In this document: piece after piece, positions 1-10,503 of the stretch | Numbering within the stretch: position 1 is the first letter of the stretch | Layout of the letters: the number at the start of each line of letters is the position of its first letter | Notes under the pieces: generated by a model | What the model was told of the DNA's origin: nothing | The model's database searches: none | The model's input: only the letters and a program-made list of their open reading frames with translations | Translations under genes and position numbers: made by a program | DNA from: Dinghuibacter sp964544695 | Lineage (GTDB): Bacteria > Bacteroidota > Bacteroidia > Chitinophagales > Chitinophagaceae | Length of the DNA: 64,000 nucleotides | Reading direction: 5' to 3' | Assembly: GCA_964544695.1 (NCBI GenBank) | Contig: CAZJDB010000052.1 | Location: 24,913-88,912 of the forward strand

Positions 1-1323
1 GTGCAGGTGGTATTGAAGGAAGTAGTAAAAAGCGATTTCCTTGTAACCAGGCTGGCCTTTCGTGACAAGCAGGCGGATGGCCCCTTCGTCATACGTCGAA
101 TGTTCCTTCCATTCCTCGAAGTCCGTGGTCTTGTTGAGGTCGCGCAGGTAACAAAACGCCGCGTAAGGCACCAGCCAATGCCGGTTCTTGTCGAAATATA
201 GTTGATAGTCGGGATGGTCCTCGAAGGCATTCTTGTCCTGGTCGTAGATCGTCCTGAGCGCCTTCAACTTGGCATTCAGAACCCGTTCGTAGTCCACCTC
301 CGGGAGGGCGTTGAGCGCCGCCTGTGTGGCCTTCATGCCCTTCAGCAGAGACGCGAAACCGGCGCCTGCCACGCGGCTCACATTGAGATAGATGGGATGT
401 AAAGCAAACGCCGAAATTGCCGCATACGGATACGAATCGGTCCACGTGCCCGAAGCGTTCGTATCGTTGACGGGCAGGATTTGGATCAGCTTCATCCCTG
501 TGACCTTGGCCCAATCCACCAACAGGGCGATGTCCGTGAACTCCCCGATCCCGAAGCTCTGGCGGCTCCGCAGGCTGAACACGGGGATGACCACTCCGGC
601 CCCTTTCCAGGTATTATTGGGCAGGCGCACGAAGCCGTCGTGAAAGATCTTGATCTTGTCGTGGCCTCCCGCCTCGTACAGCAACCGGTTGTCCCCATCT
701 TCATAGCGAGAAAAGCTACCCACGTCCATATCGTACACCCCGTATTTATAGGACATGGGAAAGGTATCCGCGCTCAGGTCCATGCGGAAAACCCACCAGT
801 TATTTTCGCGCTTGCCCAGCATGGGGTCGGCGGTCGACCAGGATCCCATGCCCCGGCTGCTGCCCACCAGGCAAAGCACCTCGTTGGTCTTCAGCAGGGG
901 CGCCTTCACGCGGAATTCGTGCGTATATTCCTCGGGCCATTTGATCTTCCGGCTCGTGCCCTTGGTAGGGAGTAAGAGCGTTTCCTGAAAAGGTTGGGTA
1001 TAAAAAGCGTTTTCGTACTCCCCCGCGAAGTTCCAGGTATCGATCAGGACGATCTCGCTGACATCGCGCGAAGCGTGGTCCAGGATGCGGTCATTCCCCC
1101 ACTCCTCCGTCCATACCCCATCCGCTCCGTGCACGAGGTACTTATACCGGATCGGTTCGTCCTTATCCTCGACGGTAATGCTTACGTGCCAGAAGGTCTC
1201 GTTCAGGTATTGCATGGGGAGTGCCTTCGTAAGGTCGTCCGATCCGAGTATGGGATGATTGCCGCTTATGGAGAGGGATTGTCCGTAATATGTATGGTAC
1301 CTTATATAGAAGTGCACGAGCAT
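1..1323 (-). CDS. malQ: 4-alpha-glucanotransferase (amylomaltase) with two N-terminal CBM20 domains, 3' part cut by window edge
   Basis: The reverse strand is open from ATG at 1323 to the window edge, giving 441 codons with no stop. The protein begins with a starch-binding CBM20-like module (about residues 1-110, with YKYLVHGADG), a second CBM20 module (about 115-225, SRGMGSW), and then the start of the GH77 catalytic domain (from about 240: GAGVVIPVFSLRS, FGIGEF, LIQILPVNDT, SYPYAAISAFALHPIY). These are the conserved opening blocks of MalQ/DPE2-type enzymes, which transfer glucan segments between maltodextrins. The catalytic Asp/Glu residues lie beyond the window. An in-frame TAA sits just upstream of the ATG, so the start is well constrained. 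Family identity is firm; the tandem-CBM20 architecture is known from Bacteroidota and plants. Confidence 0.93.
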   Translation of the reverse strand, partial: MLVHFYIRYHTYYGQSLSISGNHPILGSDDLTKALPMQYLNETFWHVSITVEDKDEPIRYKYLVHGADGVWTEEWGNDRILDHASRDVSEIVLIDTWNFAGEYENAFYTQPFQETLLLPTKGTSRKIKWPEEYTHEFRVKAPLLKTNEVLCLVGSSRGMGSWSTADPMLGKRENNWWVFRMDLSADTFPMSYKYGVYDMDVGSFSRYEDGDNRLLYEAGGHDKIKIFHDGFVRLPNNTWKGAGVVIPVFSLRSRQSFGIGEFTDIALLVDWAKVTGMKLIQILPVNDTNASGTWTDSYPYAAISAFALHPIYLNVSRVAGAGFASLLKGMKATQAALNALPEVDYERVLNAKLKALRTIYDQDKNAFEDHPDYQLYFDKNRHWLVPYAAFCYLRDLNKTTDFEEWKEHSTYDEGAIRLLVTKGQPGYKEIAFYYFLQYHLH

Positions 1324-1365
1324 CAGCAACCAAGACTTTTAAACCTGAAAAATACGTAAAACCCT

Positions 1366-1373
1366 TATCTTTG
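1366..1373 (+). promoter_or_regulatory. Bacteroidota -7 promoter box for the small membrane protein
   Basis: TATCTTTG matches the TAnnTTTG consensus exactly and lies 23 nt before the ATG of the 52-aa gene. A -33 TTTG is not clear (only CCTG with 18-nt spacing). Confidence 0.5.
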
Positions 1374-1396
1374 GCCGGATAAAACCTCAAAAAGCG

Positions 1397-1555
1397 ATGG
1401 AAACCAAGACGAAAAAATCAACATTGATCTGGTGGGTTCTTTTTCTGCTCAGCGTGCCCCTGTATGTTTACCTCTGTTTGGAGGTTGGATTCACAAATGT
1501 GTACCTGCTTCCCTTCGTTTGTTACTTCCTCGTCAAATCCCTCGATATCATCTAG
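1397..1555 (+). CDS. Small 52-aa membrane protein of unknown function
   Basis: ATG to TAG open frame of 53 codons. The product starts METKTKKSTLIWW and has two hydrophobic stretches (about residues 10-27 and 33-49) separated by a short polar turn, with a lysine-rich N-terminus that would stay in the cytoplasm. A -7 box lies just upstream and a strong hairpin terminator lies 37 nt downstream, so it looks like a complete monocistronic unit between malQ (divergent) and dnaK (convergent). I do not recognise a family. The promoter-ORF-terminator arrangement and membrane-like composition are the support. Confidence 0.65.
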   Translation: METKTKKSTLIWWVLFLLSVPLYVYLCLEVGFTNVYLLPFVCYFLVKSLDII

Positions 1556-1591
1556 GCAGCCCGCGCCCCGCAGGCGCTCCTATAAACGAAA

Positions 1592-1613
1592 AAGGCGCCC
1601 CGAAAGGCGCCTT
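1592..1613. terminator. Bidirectional Rho-independent terminator between the small membrane gene and dnaK
   Basis: Perfect 8-bp stem AAGGCGCC / GGCGCCTT with loop CCGAAA. It is flanked by A-rich sequence on the left and T-rich sequence (TTCTTTATT) on the right, so it can stop transcription from both converging genes. Confidence 0.85.
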
Positions 1614-1636
1614 CTTTATTACTGCGATTTTTCCGT

Positions 1637-3550
<1,914 letters not shown>

Positions 3551-3580
3551 ATTAGTCGGCTTTTAAAGCTCGTATGAAAC

Positions 3581-3597
3581 GTCAATCATTATGCCAA
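3581..3597 (-). promoter_or_regulatory. Candidate sigma-54-type promoter of dnaK
   Basis: The reverse strand reads TTGGCATAATGATTGAC, close to the YTGGCACGRNNNTTGCW consensus with intact TTGGCA and TTG but GA instead of GC at -12. It lies 31 nt from the dnaK ATG. Almost the same element occurs at the same distance before the hybrid kinase (18584-18600). Confidence 0.4.
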
Positions 3598-3619
3598 GGC
3601 AGCCATTAATGTAAAAATG

Positions 3620-4870
3620 TCAGATTATGGCCTTTTCGGGTGCGGGGACCTCATTTTCAACGACTTTGCGGTTCCTTAGGGTCATCCAGGCGATGACAAC
3701 GCTACATAGCAGAAAGAAGCCGCCTGCCAGATAGGGAGCCCCCGGAAAGTAGAACGAACCGCCCTTGCGCGTATAATAGGCGAACAGGCCCGTCATCAAA
3801 AGAGGGCCGATGATCGAAGTAGCACTCATCAGGCTGGTTAGCAGGCCCTGGAGCTCTCCCTGCTCATTTTGCGGTACCGAACCTGCCATTATGCTCTGCA
3901 ATGCCGGTCCGGCGATACCTCCGAGACAGTAAGGCACCAGGAAGGCGTACATCATCCAACTGTGCGTGGCAAAAGCCATCAGTGTAGCACCTAAGGCATA
4001 GAGTATCAATCCAATATAAAGACTTCGCTGGTTCCCTAGTTTGGGGATGATGACCCGGATCAGGCCCCCCTGGACCAGGGCGAACATGACCCCCACGAAA
4101 GTCAGTGACCACCCGATCTCCTTGGGGCTCCATTTGAATTTTTCGATCGTATAATAGGGCCAGGTGGATTGAACGGCATGGGCTGCCACGTAGACGAAGA
4201 TCAGGGAAACGAACAAGCCTCCCAAAGCGGGGTACCTTTTCAATGCCATCAGGGAGCCCACAGGGTTGGCCCTTTTCCATTCGAACTTCCGCCTTTTGTC
4301 CGCAGGGAGGGACTCAGGCAGGACGAGTAAACCGAACAGGAAGTTCAGGAGGCTGAAACCGGCCGCGGCAAAAAAGGGCGCCCGCAGGCCGAATTGGGTG
4401 AGTTGTCCCCCGATGGCAGGCCCGATAATGAAGCCTAACCCAAAGGCTACCCCCACAAGCCCGAAATTCTGGGTGCGGTTCTCAGGGGTGCTGACGTCGG
4501 CGATATAAGCGGACCCGGTCGTGAAGCTCGCCCCCGTTATCCCCGCGATGAACCTCCCTACGAACAGCCATCCAAGCGTGGGCGCCAGCCCTTGCAAAAC
4601 GTAGTCCAGGCCGAAACCCAACAGAGAAAACAGGAGGACCGGCCTGCGACCGTAGCGATCGCTCAGGTTACCCAGGATGGGGGCGCATAAAAATTGCATG
4701 ACCGCATATGTGAAAAGCAGTAAACCCGCGTATTGGGCGGTCTTGCTGTTGTCAACGTGCGCCAGGTGTGTAATCAGCCCGGGCAGTACCGGGATCACCA
4801 GGCCGAATCCCATCGTATCGATCAGAAGGGTCACGAAAATGAAACCTATCGCAGCTTTATTGTTTCTCAT
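3620..4870 (-). CDS. Tet(A)-like major facilitator efflux transporter
   Basis: 416 aa with twelve predicted membrane helices. The N-terminus (AIGFIFVTLLIDTMGFGLVI) and the loop 2-3 motif GNLSDRYGRRPVLL are characteristic of the TCR/Tet family of drug:proton antiporters, as is the internal GPAIGG and the ITGASFTTGSAYIADVS segment. Chromosomal copies are common in Bacteroidota and the substrate cannot be read from sequence, so tetracycline resistance should not be assumed. There is no TetR-type repressor next to it. It is divergent from the dioxygenase gene, with 45 bp between starts. Confidence 0.9.
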   Translation of the reverse strand: MRNNKAAIGFIFVTLLIDTMGFGLVIPVLPGLITHLAHVDNSKTAQYAGLLLFTYAVMQFLCAPILGNLSDRYGRRPVLLFSLLGFGLDYVLQGLAPTLGWLFVGRFIAGITGASFTTGSAYIADVSTPENRTQNFGLVGVAFGLGFIIGPAIGGQLTQFGLRAPFFAAAGFSLLNFLFGLLVLPESLPADKRRKFEWKRANPVGSLMALKRYPALGGLFVSLIFVYVAAHAVQSTWPYYTIEKFKWSPKEIGWSLTFVGVMFALVQGGLIRVIIPKLGNQRSLYIGLILYALGATLMAFATHSWMMYAFLVPYCLGGIAGPALQSIMAGSVPQNEQGELQGLLTSLMSATSIIGPLLMTGLFAYYTRKGGSFYFPGAPYLAGGFFLLCSVVIAWMTLRNRKVVENEVPAPEKAII

Positions 4871-4915
4871 AGCGGGCTAAAATAAGCAATTTCCTCCTGG
4901 CCGTACCTTTACCAA

Positions 4916-5767
4916 ATGGAAAACAAAATCATGCCCACCCTGTTCATTGGCCACGGCAGTCCTATGAACGGCATCGAGGACAACGACTTCAGCCGGCGTT
5001 GGGCCGAAATGGGCCGTCGCATCCCCAAGCCATCCGCCGTCCTGTGCATATCCGCGCACTGGTTCACGCGGGGCACGCGCCTCACCGCCATGGAGGCGCC
5101 GCGCACGATCCACGACTTTTACGGCTTTCCGCCGGCGTTATACGACGTGCGATACCCGGCCCCCGGTAGTCCCGCGCTGGCCGCTGAGACGGCAGGATTG
5201 CTAGCCGCTGAGACGGCGGGTTCGCCGGCCGCCGGAGCGGCGGGTTCGCCGGCCGCCGGGCCGAGCCGCCCGTTGGCCGCCGCGACCCTCGATCACGACT
5301 GGGGTCTGGACCATGGCACGTGGACCGTGGTCCGCCACATGTACCCTGAAGCTGACATCCCCATGGTCCAACTCAGCATCGACCATACCCAGGGCCCCGC
5401 CCGCCACCTGGAACTGGGCCGGGAACTGGCCGCCCTGCGTCGCAAGGGCGTACTGATCATCGGTAGCGGTAACATGGTCCATAACCTGGGGATGATGAAC
5501 TGGGACATGCCAGAAGGCGCCTACGACTGGGCCGCCATCGCCCAGGAGCGCTTCCGGGACCTGATCGAAAAAGGCGACGCGGATGCTTTGGCGCACTATG
5601 ACAGACTGGGGCCCGAGGTCCGCCTGGCCATCCCCACGCCCGAGCACTACCTGCCCCTGCTATACGTCATGGGCCTCCGCCTCCCGCAGGACAACCTGGA
5701 GATATTCAACGACCGGACGGTGGTGGGCTCGGTATCGATGACGTCCCTGCAGTTAGGTTCCGCCTGA
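4916..5767 (+). CDS. ygiD: 4,5-DOPA dioxygenase extradiol-like protein (DODA/YgiD family)
   Basis: 283 aa, class III extradiol ring-cleavage dioxygenase fold. Metal ligands are visible as FIGHGSPMN near the N-terminus, CISAHWF, and DHDWGLDHGTW. The family cleaves catechol-type rings, with DOPA the usual assay substrate; the natural bacterial substrate is often unknown. The sequence between YDVRYPAPGS and DHDWGLDHG carries an extra alanine/glycine-rich stretch of about 30 residues encoded by 24-bp tandem repeats, absent from usual family members. An alternative start at 4931 (MPTLFIGHG) matches the typical N-terminus and may be the true one, because a -7-like box (TACCTTTA) lies at 4904-4911. 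The 3' end overlaps the convergent gene by 62 bp. Confidence 0.88.
   Translation: MENKIMPTLFIGHGSPMNGIEDNDFSRRWAEMGRRIPKPSAVLCISAHWFTRGTRLTAMEAPRTIHDFYGFPPALYDVRYPAPGSPALAAETAGLLAAETAGSPAAGAAGSPAAGPSRPLAAATLDHDWGLDHGTWTVVRHMYPEADIPMVQLSIDHTQGPARHLELGRELAALRRKGVLIIGSGNMVHNLGMMNWDMPEGAYDWAAIAQERFRDLIEKGDADALAHYDRLGPEVRLAIPTPEHYLPLLYVMGLRLPQDNLEIFNDRTVVGSVSMTSLQLGSA
5176..5265 (+). repeat. In-frame 24-bp tandem repeat inside the dioxygenase gene
   Basis: Three to four degenerate copies of a 24-bp unit beginning GCTGGCCGCTGAGACGG. They encode LAAETAGL, LAAETAGS, PAAGAAGS and PAAGPSRP. The first two copies are nearly identical and the later copies drift. The period keeps the reading frame. Confidence 0.85.
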
Positions 5768-6929
5768 GCACGAGGTATTCCAACAGTAGCGCGTCATTGT
5801 ACGCCGGACAGTGAAATTCATAAATGCACAAAGGGCTATGCAGGAACATCCGGCGGATCGGATTGGGGAAAAGGGAGGCGATATTGGCAATGTAAAACAC
5901 TTCCGTCCCCACGTTCCGCGAAGGCGAGGGCAAACCCATGGTATCCCCGGGGAGCGACGGCAATGCCGTGGTATCCCCCAGGCGCAACAGCGCCGTCCTC
6001 AGGATCAACTTGTCGAGCGGATCCACCGCGACGGACAGCGCAAGTCGCGCATCCTCCTTCAACCGGGGCACATACGGCATCAACGCCTCGGGGTGAAAGC
6101 GCCCGATCAGCCGCGCAAAGTGATAGATCAGGAGGGGCGTCCGGGGATAGTACGTACTGGCGTACGCCGGATCCGTCCAATATTTCCGGTGGCTTAGAAT
6201 AAATTGAAGAAAACTCAGGCCCGCGCTGTCCTGTACCTCCGGGGTCAGGCCTTCCGTGTAAACGAAGTAAAGGACGTTTGCCATCACCCCCGCGTCGAAC
6301 TCCAGAGGTGTCTTCACCCCGAACCACGCCGAATAGGCGGGGAGGTCGCGGACGGCCGCATAGGTATTCCGGGAGTGGCGGCCACCGGCCGGGGACCCTC
6401 CGCTTGTCGCCGCGCCGCCGGCGTGCTCGTCCATCAACGTCTTCAGCCTCCGGGCCGTACTATCCGGCAGGTCCATGCACATCCACAGAATACTCGTATC
6501 ATCCAGGTCGTCCGCAATTCGTTTGGACTCCTTAAACATACCCAACACCCGCGAGTGTGGGAAAAAAACGGGCCGGTCGCTGGGCCAGAAGTTATACGTG
6601 GGCGCCCCGTGACGGTTCGCATAGTGGGGGAAGGACCGAATGGCGCGTGCCCGGATGCTGTCGCAAAGGATCCGCTCCTCCGGGGTCAGGTAAGGTTCCA
6701 GGTTCCGGAGCGTAAAGACGATCAGCCCCGTGAAGAAAATGGAATTGTCGGCCTTCAGGTCGCCCGGGGTCGCCGCCCAGGACCGGAGCGTGGGAAAGGT
6801 CCCTACCAGAAACATCCCGTCGTGGCGCATTTGTGCTGCCGAAAGCCTGCCCAGCAGCGAATCTATTTGCCCCTCTGCGCGAAGACAGCACAATAAAATA
6901 ATGGCAAAAACGATATGTTTCCTTAACAT
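5706..6929 (-). CDS. Secreted protein of unknown function
   Basis: Start taken at ATG 6929 (MLRKHIVFAIILLCCLRAEG), which gives a clean signal peptide; MSNLRDLMLRKH from 6950 is an alternative. The 407-aa product is largely alpha-helical and has the segments DNSIFFTGLIVFTLR, YANRHGAPTYNFWP and DDLDDTSILWMCMDLP, reminiscent of glycan-processing (alpha/alpha)6 proteins, but I do not recognise a named family. A Gly/Ala/Ser-rich run (AGGAATSGGSPAGG) interrupts it around residues 175-190, like repeats in neighbouring genes. It is divergent from the DUF4403 gene and overlaps the 3' end of the dioxygenase gene by 62 bp. Confidence 0.75.
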   Translation of the reverse strand: MLRKHIVFAIILLCCLRAEGQIDSLLGRLSAAQMRHDGMFLVGTFPTLRSWAATPGDLKADNSIFFTGLIVFTLRNLEPYLTPEERILCDSIRARAIRSFPHYANRHGAPTYNFWPSDRPVFFPHSRVLGMFKESKRIADDLDDTSILWMCMDLPDSTARRLKTLMDEHAGGAATSGGSPAGGRHSRNTYAAVRDLPAYSAWFGVKTPLEFDAGVMANVLYFVYTEGLTPEVQDSAGLSFLQFILSHRKYWTDPAYASTYYPRTPLLIYHFARLIGRFHPEALMPYVPRLKEDARLALSVAVDPLDKLILRTALLRLGDTTALPSLPGDTMGLPSPSRNVGTEVFYIANIASLFPNPIRRMFLHSPLCIYEFHCPAYNDALLLEYLVLRRNLTAGTSSIPSPPPSGR

Positions 6930-6963
6930 CAAGTCCCGCAAATTACTCATTATCTTACGGCAC

Positions 6964-8373
6964 ATGAACCGTATCGGTTTTCTGATCGTATGGATGTTGC
7001 TGGCGGGGCAGTCCGGCGCCCAGCAAATCAAACCCGTCGCACCCGACTCCACGGGCAAGACCCCCGTCGATACCCTGCCCCTGAGCGATATCGATATCCC
7101 CGTCCGCGTCAACCTCAAAGCCCTCTATCGAATCCTGGAAAACAAGGTGGATACGGTATACCGTTCCCCCGGCTGGCCCCTCAGTTACTATCAGCCCAGT
7201 TGCGACACGCGCTACATGTACCGGTTCCGGAGGGGACGCCTGCGGATGACCGCCCTGGGCAATTCCATGACCATGGAATTCACGGGGTATTACCAGATTC
7301 TCGCGTCCACGCGCCTTTGCTCGGCCGGAGCGGCGTACACCCCCTGGACCCCCGCGTGCAGTTGCGGAACGGGCAGCGAAGGAGCCCGTCGTGTCAACGT
7401 CGGATTCAACACGCGCTTCAACCTGAGGCCCAACTATACCATCCAGGCGACAGTCACCCGGCTGCCCAGCGTACCCCTGGACCAGTGCACCGTTTGCTTC
7501 TGGGGACAAAACATCACGGGCCAGGTGATCAATGCCATCAATGCCCAAATGGATACAGCGGGCATGGGCATCCAGGACACCCTGATTCACCTCAACCTGC
7601 GTCCCCAGTTCCAGCAACTCTGGCAAAAACTGTGGAGCACCTACCGTCTCTACAACTTCGGATACCTGCAACTCCGACCCGAGCGTCTGCGCATCAGCCA
7701 ACTCGTCGCCCGCAACGACACCCTCTACCTGTCCGTAGGCATCTCCGGAAGGCCCATGATCAGCCTGACCCCCCTTAGGGATACCGTCACGCCCGTTCCC
7801 GACCTGAGCGACTTCACCCCTCGCCACGGCTTCAACATTTACCTCGACGGCACCCTGAACTACGACTCCCTGGCCGTCATCCTCAACGGGCAACTGGCGC
7901 ATCAGACCTTTACCATCGACAAAAAGAAGATCACTATAGAGAAGTGCTACCTCGCCTCCCTGGACCAGCAGCACCTGGGCATAGGAGTACAATTCAGCGG
8001 GGACCAAAGCGGCACCCTCTACCTCAGCGGAATCCCCGTGCTGGACACCGCTGCGGGTATCCTGGACGTGTCCGAACTGGACTTCCAGCTCAATACCAAC
8101 AACCTGCTGATGCGTACCGCCTCGTGGTTGTTCAGCAAAAAGATACTGAAAGAGTTAAAAAATTATACCCACTTCCCAATAAAGGATTATCTCGATTCGG
8201 TCCGCGTAAAAGCTAATGCCCAATTGAGCCAGCCCCTCGTCAAAGGTATCCGGACCGAGGGACAGTTGGACCGCCTCGTCCTCATGCGCCTCACCGTTGG
8301 CCCCAACGAATTGGGGTTGCGCTGTCGTGCTTCCGGGGAACTGGATTTATCTGTAGACGCTATGGGGTGGTAA
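6964..8373 (+). CDS. DUF4403 family secreted protein
   Basis: 469 aa starting at ATG 6964 with signal peptide MNRIGFLIVWMLLAGQSGAQ. The rest matches the DUF4403 pattern of Bacteroidota: beta-rich, with IDIPVRVNLKALYRILE near the N-terminus, the Cys-containing CDTRYMYRFRRG, and two long similar halves ending with KNYTHFPIKDYLDSV. The function of the family is not established; a lipid-binding TULIP-like fold has been suggested for related domains. An in-frame opening continues upstream but runs through the divergent gene and lacks a signal peptide, so it was not used. It overlaps the convergent GtrA gene by 14 bp. Confidence 0.82.
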   Translation: MNRIGFLIVWMLLAGQSGAQQIKPVAPDSTGKTPVDTLPLSDIDIPVRVNLKALYRILENKVDTVYRSPGWPLSYYQPSCDTRYMYRFRRGRLRMTALGNSMTMEFTGYYQILASTRLCSAGAAYTPWTPACSCGTGSEGARRVNVGFNTRFNLRPNYTIQATVTRLPSVPLDQCTVCFWGQNITGQVINAINAQMDTAGMGIQDTLIHLNLRPQFQQLWQKLWSTYRLYNFGYLQLRPERLRISQLVARNDTLYLSVGISGRPMISLTPLRDTVTPVPDLSDFTPRHGFNIYLDGTLNYDSLAVILNGQLAHQTFTIDKKKITIEKCYLASLDQQHLGIGVQFSGDQSGTLYLSGIPVLDTAAGILDVSELDFQLNTNNLLMRTASWLFSKKILKELKNYTHFPIKDYLDSVRVKANAQLSQPLVKGIRTEGQLDRLVLMRLTVGPNELGLRCRASGELDLSVDAMGW

Positions 8374-8836
8374 CCCGGAACGTGAAATGTTTCTGCGTCA
8401 GGTAGCTGAACCCCACCACGAAAAAGGTGGTGATGACCTTTGCAAAGGGCGCATAGATGTGGCAGACCTCCGTAAAAAATTTAATGAAAGCCAGGTTCAG
8501 CAGCAGGCAAACCAACACCAGTACCAGGTAACGGAAGAGCTGCACCCTGCCCCTGAGGTTGGACTCGGAGAAAACCAGGTAGCGCATCAAAAGGAAGCCC
8601 GTAGGGAAGCTCACGCAAAAGGCCGCCAGCTGGGCTGCCGCGGCCCGCGAAAAGGTGTGGAAAGGGATCTTATAGAAATTGTCGAGGAGGATGTATTTGT
8701 AACTGACCCAATAAATGCAAATGTCCAGCAGGGTATTCCCTCCTCCGCAGGCCGCGTACCGGAAAGTCTGGAGGGGCATGATGCGTTTGAAAGGTGGGTA
8801 AAACCAATCAATGACGGATAACAGGAACTGCCTCAC
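8360..8836 (-). CDS. GtrA-like membrane protein
   Basis: 158 aa with four predicted membrane helices and the GtrA/DPMS signature FRYAACGGGNTLLDICIYWVSY, followed by PTGFLLMRYLVF and GFSYLTQKHFTF. GtrA-type proteins are thought to move lipid-linked sugars (for example undecaprenyl-phosphate glucose) across the inner membrane for surface glycosylation; that role is by family. The start codon is GTG and overlaps the stop codon of the ABC-F gene, so the two are translationally coupled, although no functional link is obvious. Confidence 0.88.
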   Translation of the reverse strand: MRQFLLSVIDWFYPPFKRIMPLQTFRYAACGGGNTLLDICIYWVSYKYILLDNFYKIPFHTFSRAAAAQLAAFCVSFPTGFLLMRYLVFSESNLRGRVQLFRYLVLVLVCLLLNLAFIKFFTEVCHIYAPFAKVITTFFVVGFSYLTQKHFTFRVTTP

Positions 8837-10449
8837 GCGTACAACTCCTCCCGTAGCGCGCTCACGCGAGTATCTGCAAGGTATTCGTCATAAGTCATCA
8901 AGCGGTCGATGATGCCCTTGGGCGTCAGCTCGATGATGCGGTTGGCGACCGTTTGCATGAACTGGTGGTCGTGGGTCGTGAACAGGACGATCCCCTTGAC
9001 GTCGGTCATCGAATCGTTGAAGCTCGTGATGCTTTCCAGGTCGAGGTGGTTGGTGGGCTCGTCCAGGATCACGCAATTGGGATTCTGCAGCATCATGCGG
9101 CTGATCATGCAGCGCACCTTTTCGCCCCCCGACAGGACGCTCGTTTTCTTGCGGACCTCATCTCCCGTAAACAGCATCTTCCCGAAAAATCCACGCAGGA
9201 AGTCTTCGTCCACGTCGGTGACGTGCGGAGGGACGAACTGGCGCAGCCAGTCCTTGAGGTTCAGATCGTTTTGAAAATATTTGCTGTTGTCGTTGGGCAG
9301 GTAGGCCTTCGTGATGGTGGTCCCCCATTCGAGGGTTCCCGTATCGGCCTTCGCTTCCCCGTTGATAATATTGAAAAAACTGGTTAGTGCGCGATGGTTG
9401 CGCGAAAGGAAGGCGATCTTGTCGTTTTTCTGGACGGAGAACGTCACCCCCGCAAAGCCCTCGGAGGGCTTGGCTAGCCCGTTCACGTTCAGGATTTGGT
9501 TCCCTACTTCGCGGTCGGGTTTGAAGATGATCCCCGGGTATTTGCGGGAACTCGGCTGGATGTCTTCGATCACCAGCTTTTCCAGCGCTTTCTTCCGGGA
9601 CGTCGCCTGCTTGGACTTGGAGGCGTTGGCGCTGAACCGGGCAATGAAGTCCATCAGTTCGCGGCGCTTGTCCTCGGTTTTCTTATTGCGGTCGCCGAGC
9701 TGCCTGGCCGCAAGCTGTGAGCTTTCGTACCAGAAGCTGTAGTTCCCCGTATAGATACGGATCTTCTGACGATCCACGTCGGCCGTATGGGTGCACACGG
9801 CGTCCAGGAAGTGACGGTCGTGGCTGACCACGATGACGATGTTCTCGTAGTCAGCTAAAAAGTTTTCCAGCCAACTGATGGTGGAGACGTCCAGGTCGTT
9901 GGTCGGTTCGTCGAGCAGCAGGATGTCGGGATTCCCGTACAGGGCCTGGGCCAGGAGCACCCGGAGCTTCAGGTTCCCGGGCAGGTCCTTCATCAACACA
10001 GCGTGCCAGGCCACGGGAACGCCCACTTCCTCCAGCAGGGTGCCCGCGTCGCTTTCGGCGGTATAGCCCCCCATCTCCCCGAACTCCCCTTCGAGTTCCC
10101 CTGCGCGCAGGCCGTCTTCCTCGCTGAAGTCGGTCTTGGCGTAAATGGTTTCCCTTTCACGCATAATTTCCCACAGCCGGGTATATCCCTTCAGCACGGT
10201 ATCCAGGACCGTGAACTGGTCGAATTCAAAGTGGTTTTGTTTCAGGACCGCCATGCGTTCCCCGGGGGTGATCTCGACCGTTCCTTTGTTGGGTTCGATC
10301 TCCCCGCTCAGTATCTTCAGGAAGGTACTTTTTCCTGCCCCGTTCGCTCCGATCACCCCATAGCAATTGCCCTTGGTGAATTTCAGGTTCACTTCATCGA
10401 ACAACACGCGCTTTCCGTAGGCAAGCGTGACATTATTGACAGCTATCAT
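8833..10449 (-). CDS. ABC-F family ATPase (YbiT/EttA-like ribosome-associated)
   Basis: 538 aa, two ABC domains without membrane segments. NBD1 has a canonical Walker A (GANGAGKST, about residues 33-41) and Walker B (ILLLDEPTND) but a degenerate signature (LPGNLK). NBD2 has the intact signature LSGGEKVR and Walker B (CVILDEPTNHLD) but its Walker A position reads SRNHRALTS. The predicted result is one complete composite ATP site and one dead site. ABC-F proteins act on the ribosomal E site in translation rescue or regulation. A TACCTTTG -7 box lies 22 nt upstream. It is not one of the recognised resistance subtypes as far as I can tell. Confidence 0.93.
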   Translation of the reverse strand: MIAVNNVTLAYGKRVLFDEVNLKFTKGNCYGVIGANGAGKSTFLKILSGEIEPNKGTVEITPGERMAVLKQNHFEFDQFTVLDTVLKGYTRLWEIMRERETIYAKTDFSEEDGLRAGELEGEFGEMGGYTAESDAGTLLEEVGVPVAWHAVLMKDLPGNLKLRVLLAQALYGNPDILLLDEPTNDLDVSTISWLENFLADYENIVIVVSHDRHFLDAVCTHTADVDRQKIRIYTGNYSFWYESSQLAARQLGDRNKKTEDKRRELMDFIARFSANASKSKQATSRKKALEKLVIEDIQPSSRKYPGIIFKPDREVGNQILNVNGLAKPSEGFAGVTFSVQKNDKIAFLSRNHRALTSFFNIINGEAKADTGTLEWGTTITKAYLPNDNSKYFQNDLNLKDWLRQFVPPHVTDVDEDFLRGFFGKMLFTGDEVRKKTSVLSGGEKVRCMISRMMLQNPNCVILDEPTNHLDLESITSFNDSMTDVKGIVLFTTHDHQFMQTVANRIIELTPKGIIDRLMTYDEYLADTRVSALREELYA

Positions 10450-10471
10450 TCTAACATTAATTTAACGGCCG

Positions 10472-10479
10472 CAAAGGTA
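10472..10479 (-). promoter_or_regulatory. -7 box of the ABC-F / GtrA operon
   Basis: TACCTTTG on the reverse strand, an exact TAnnTTTG match, 22 nt before the ABC-F ATG. No convincing -33 TTTG was seen. Confidence 0.5.
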
Positions 10480-10503
10480 CGCCTTTTTGCCGATCTTAGC
10501 TAT

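Noticed and set aside
3620..4870. Tetracycline resistance determinant
   Set aside because: Only family-level similarity to Tet efflux pumps; no tetR or mobile context, so the substrate is left open.
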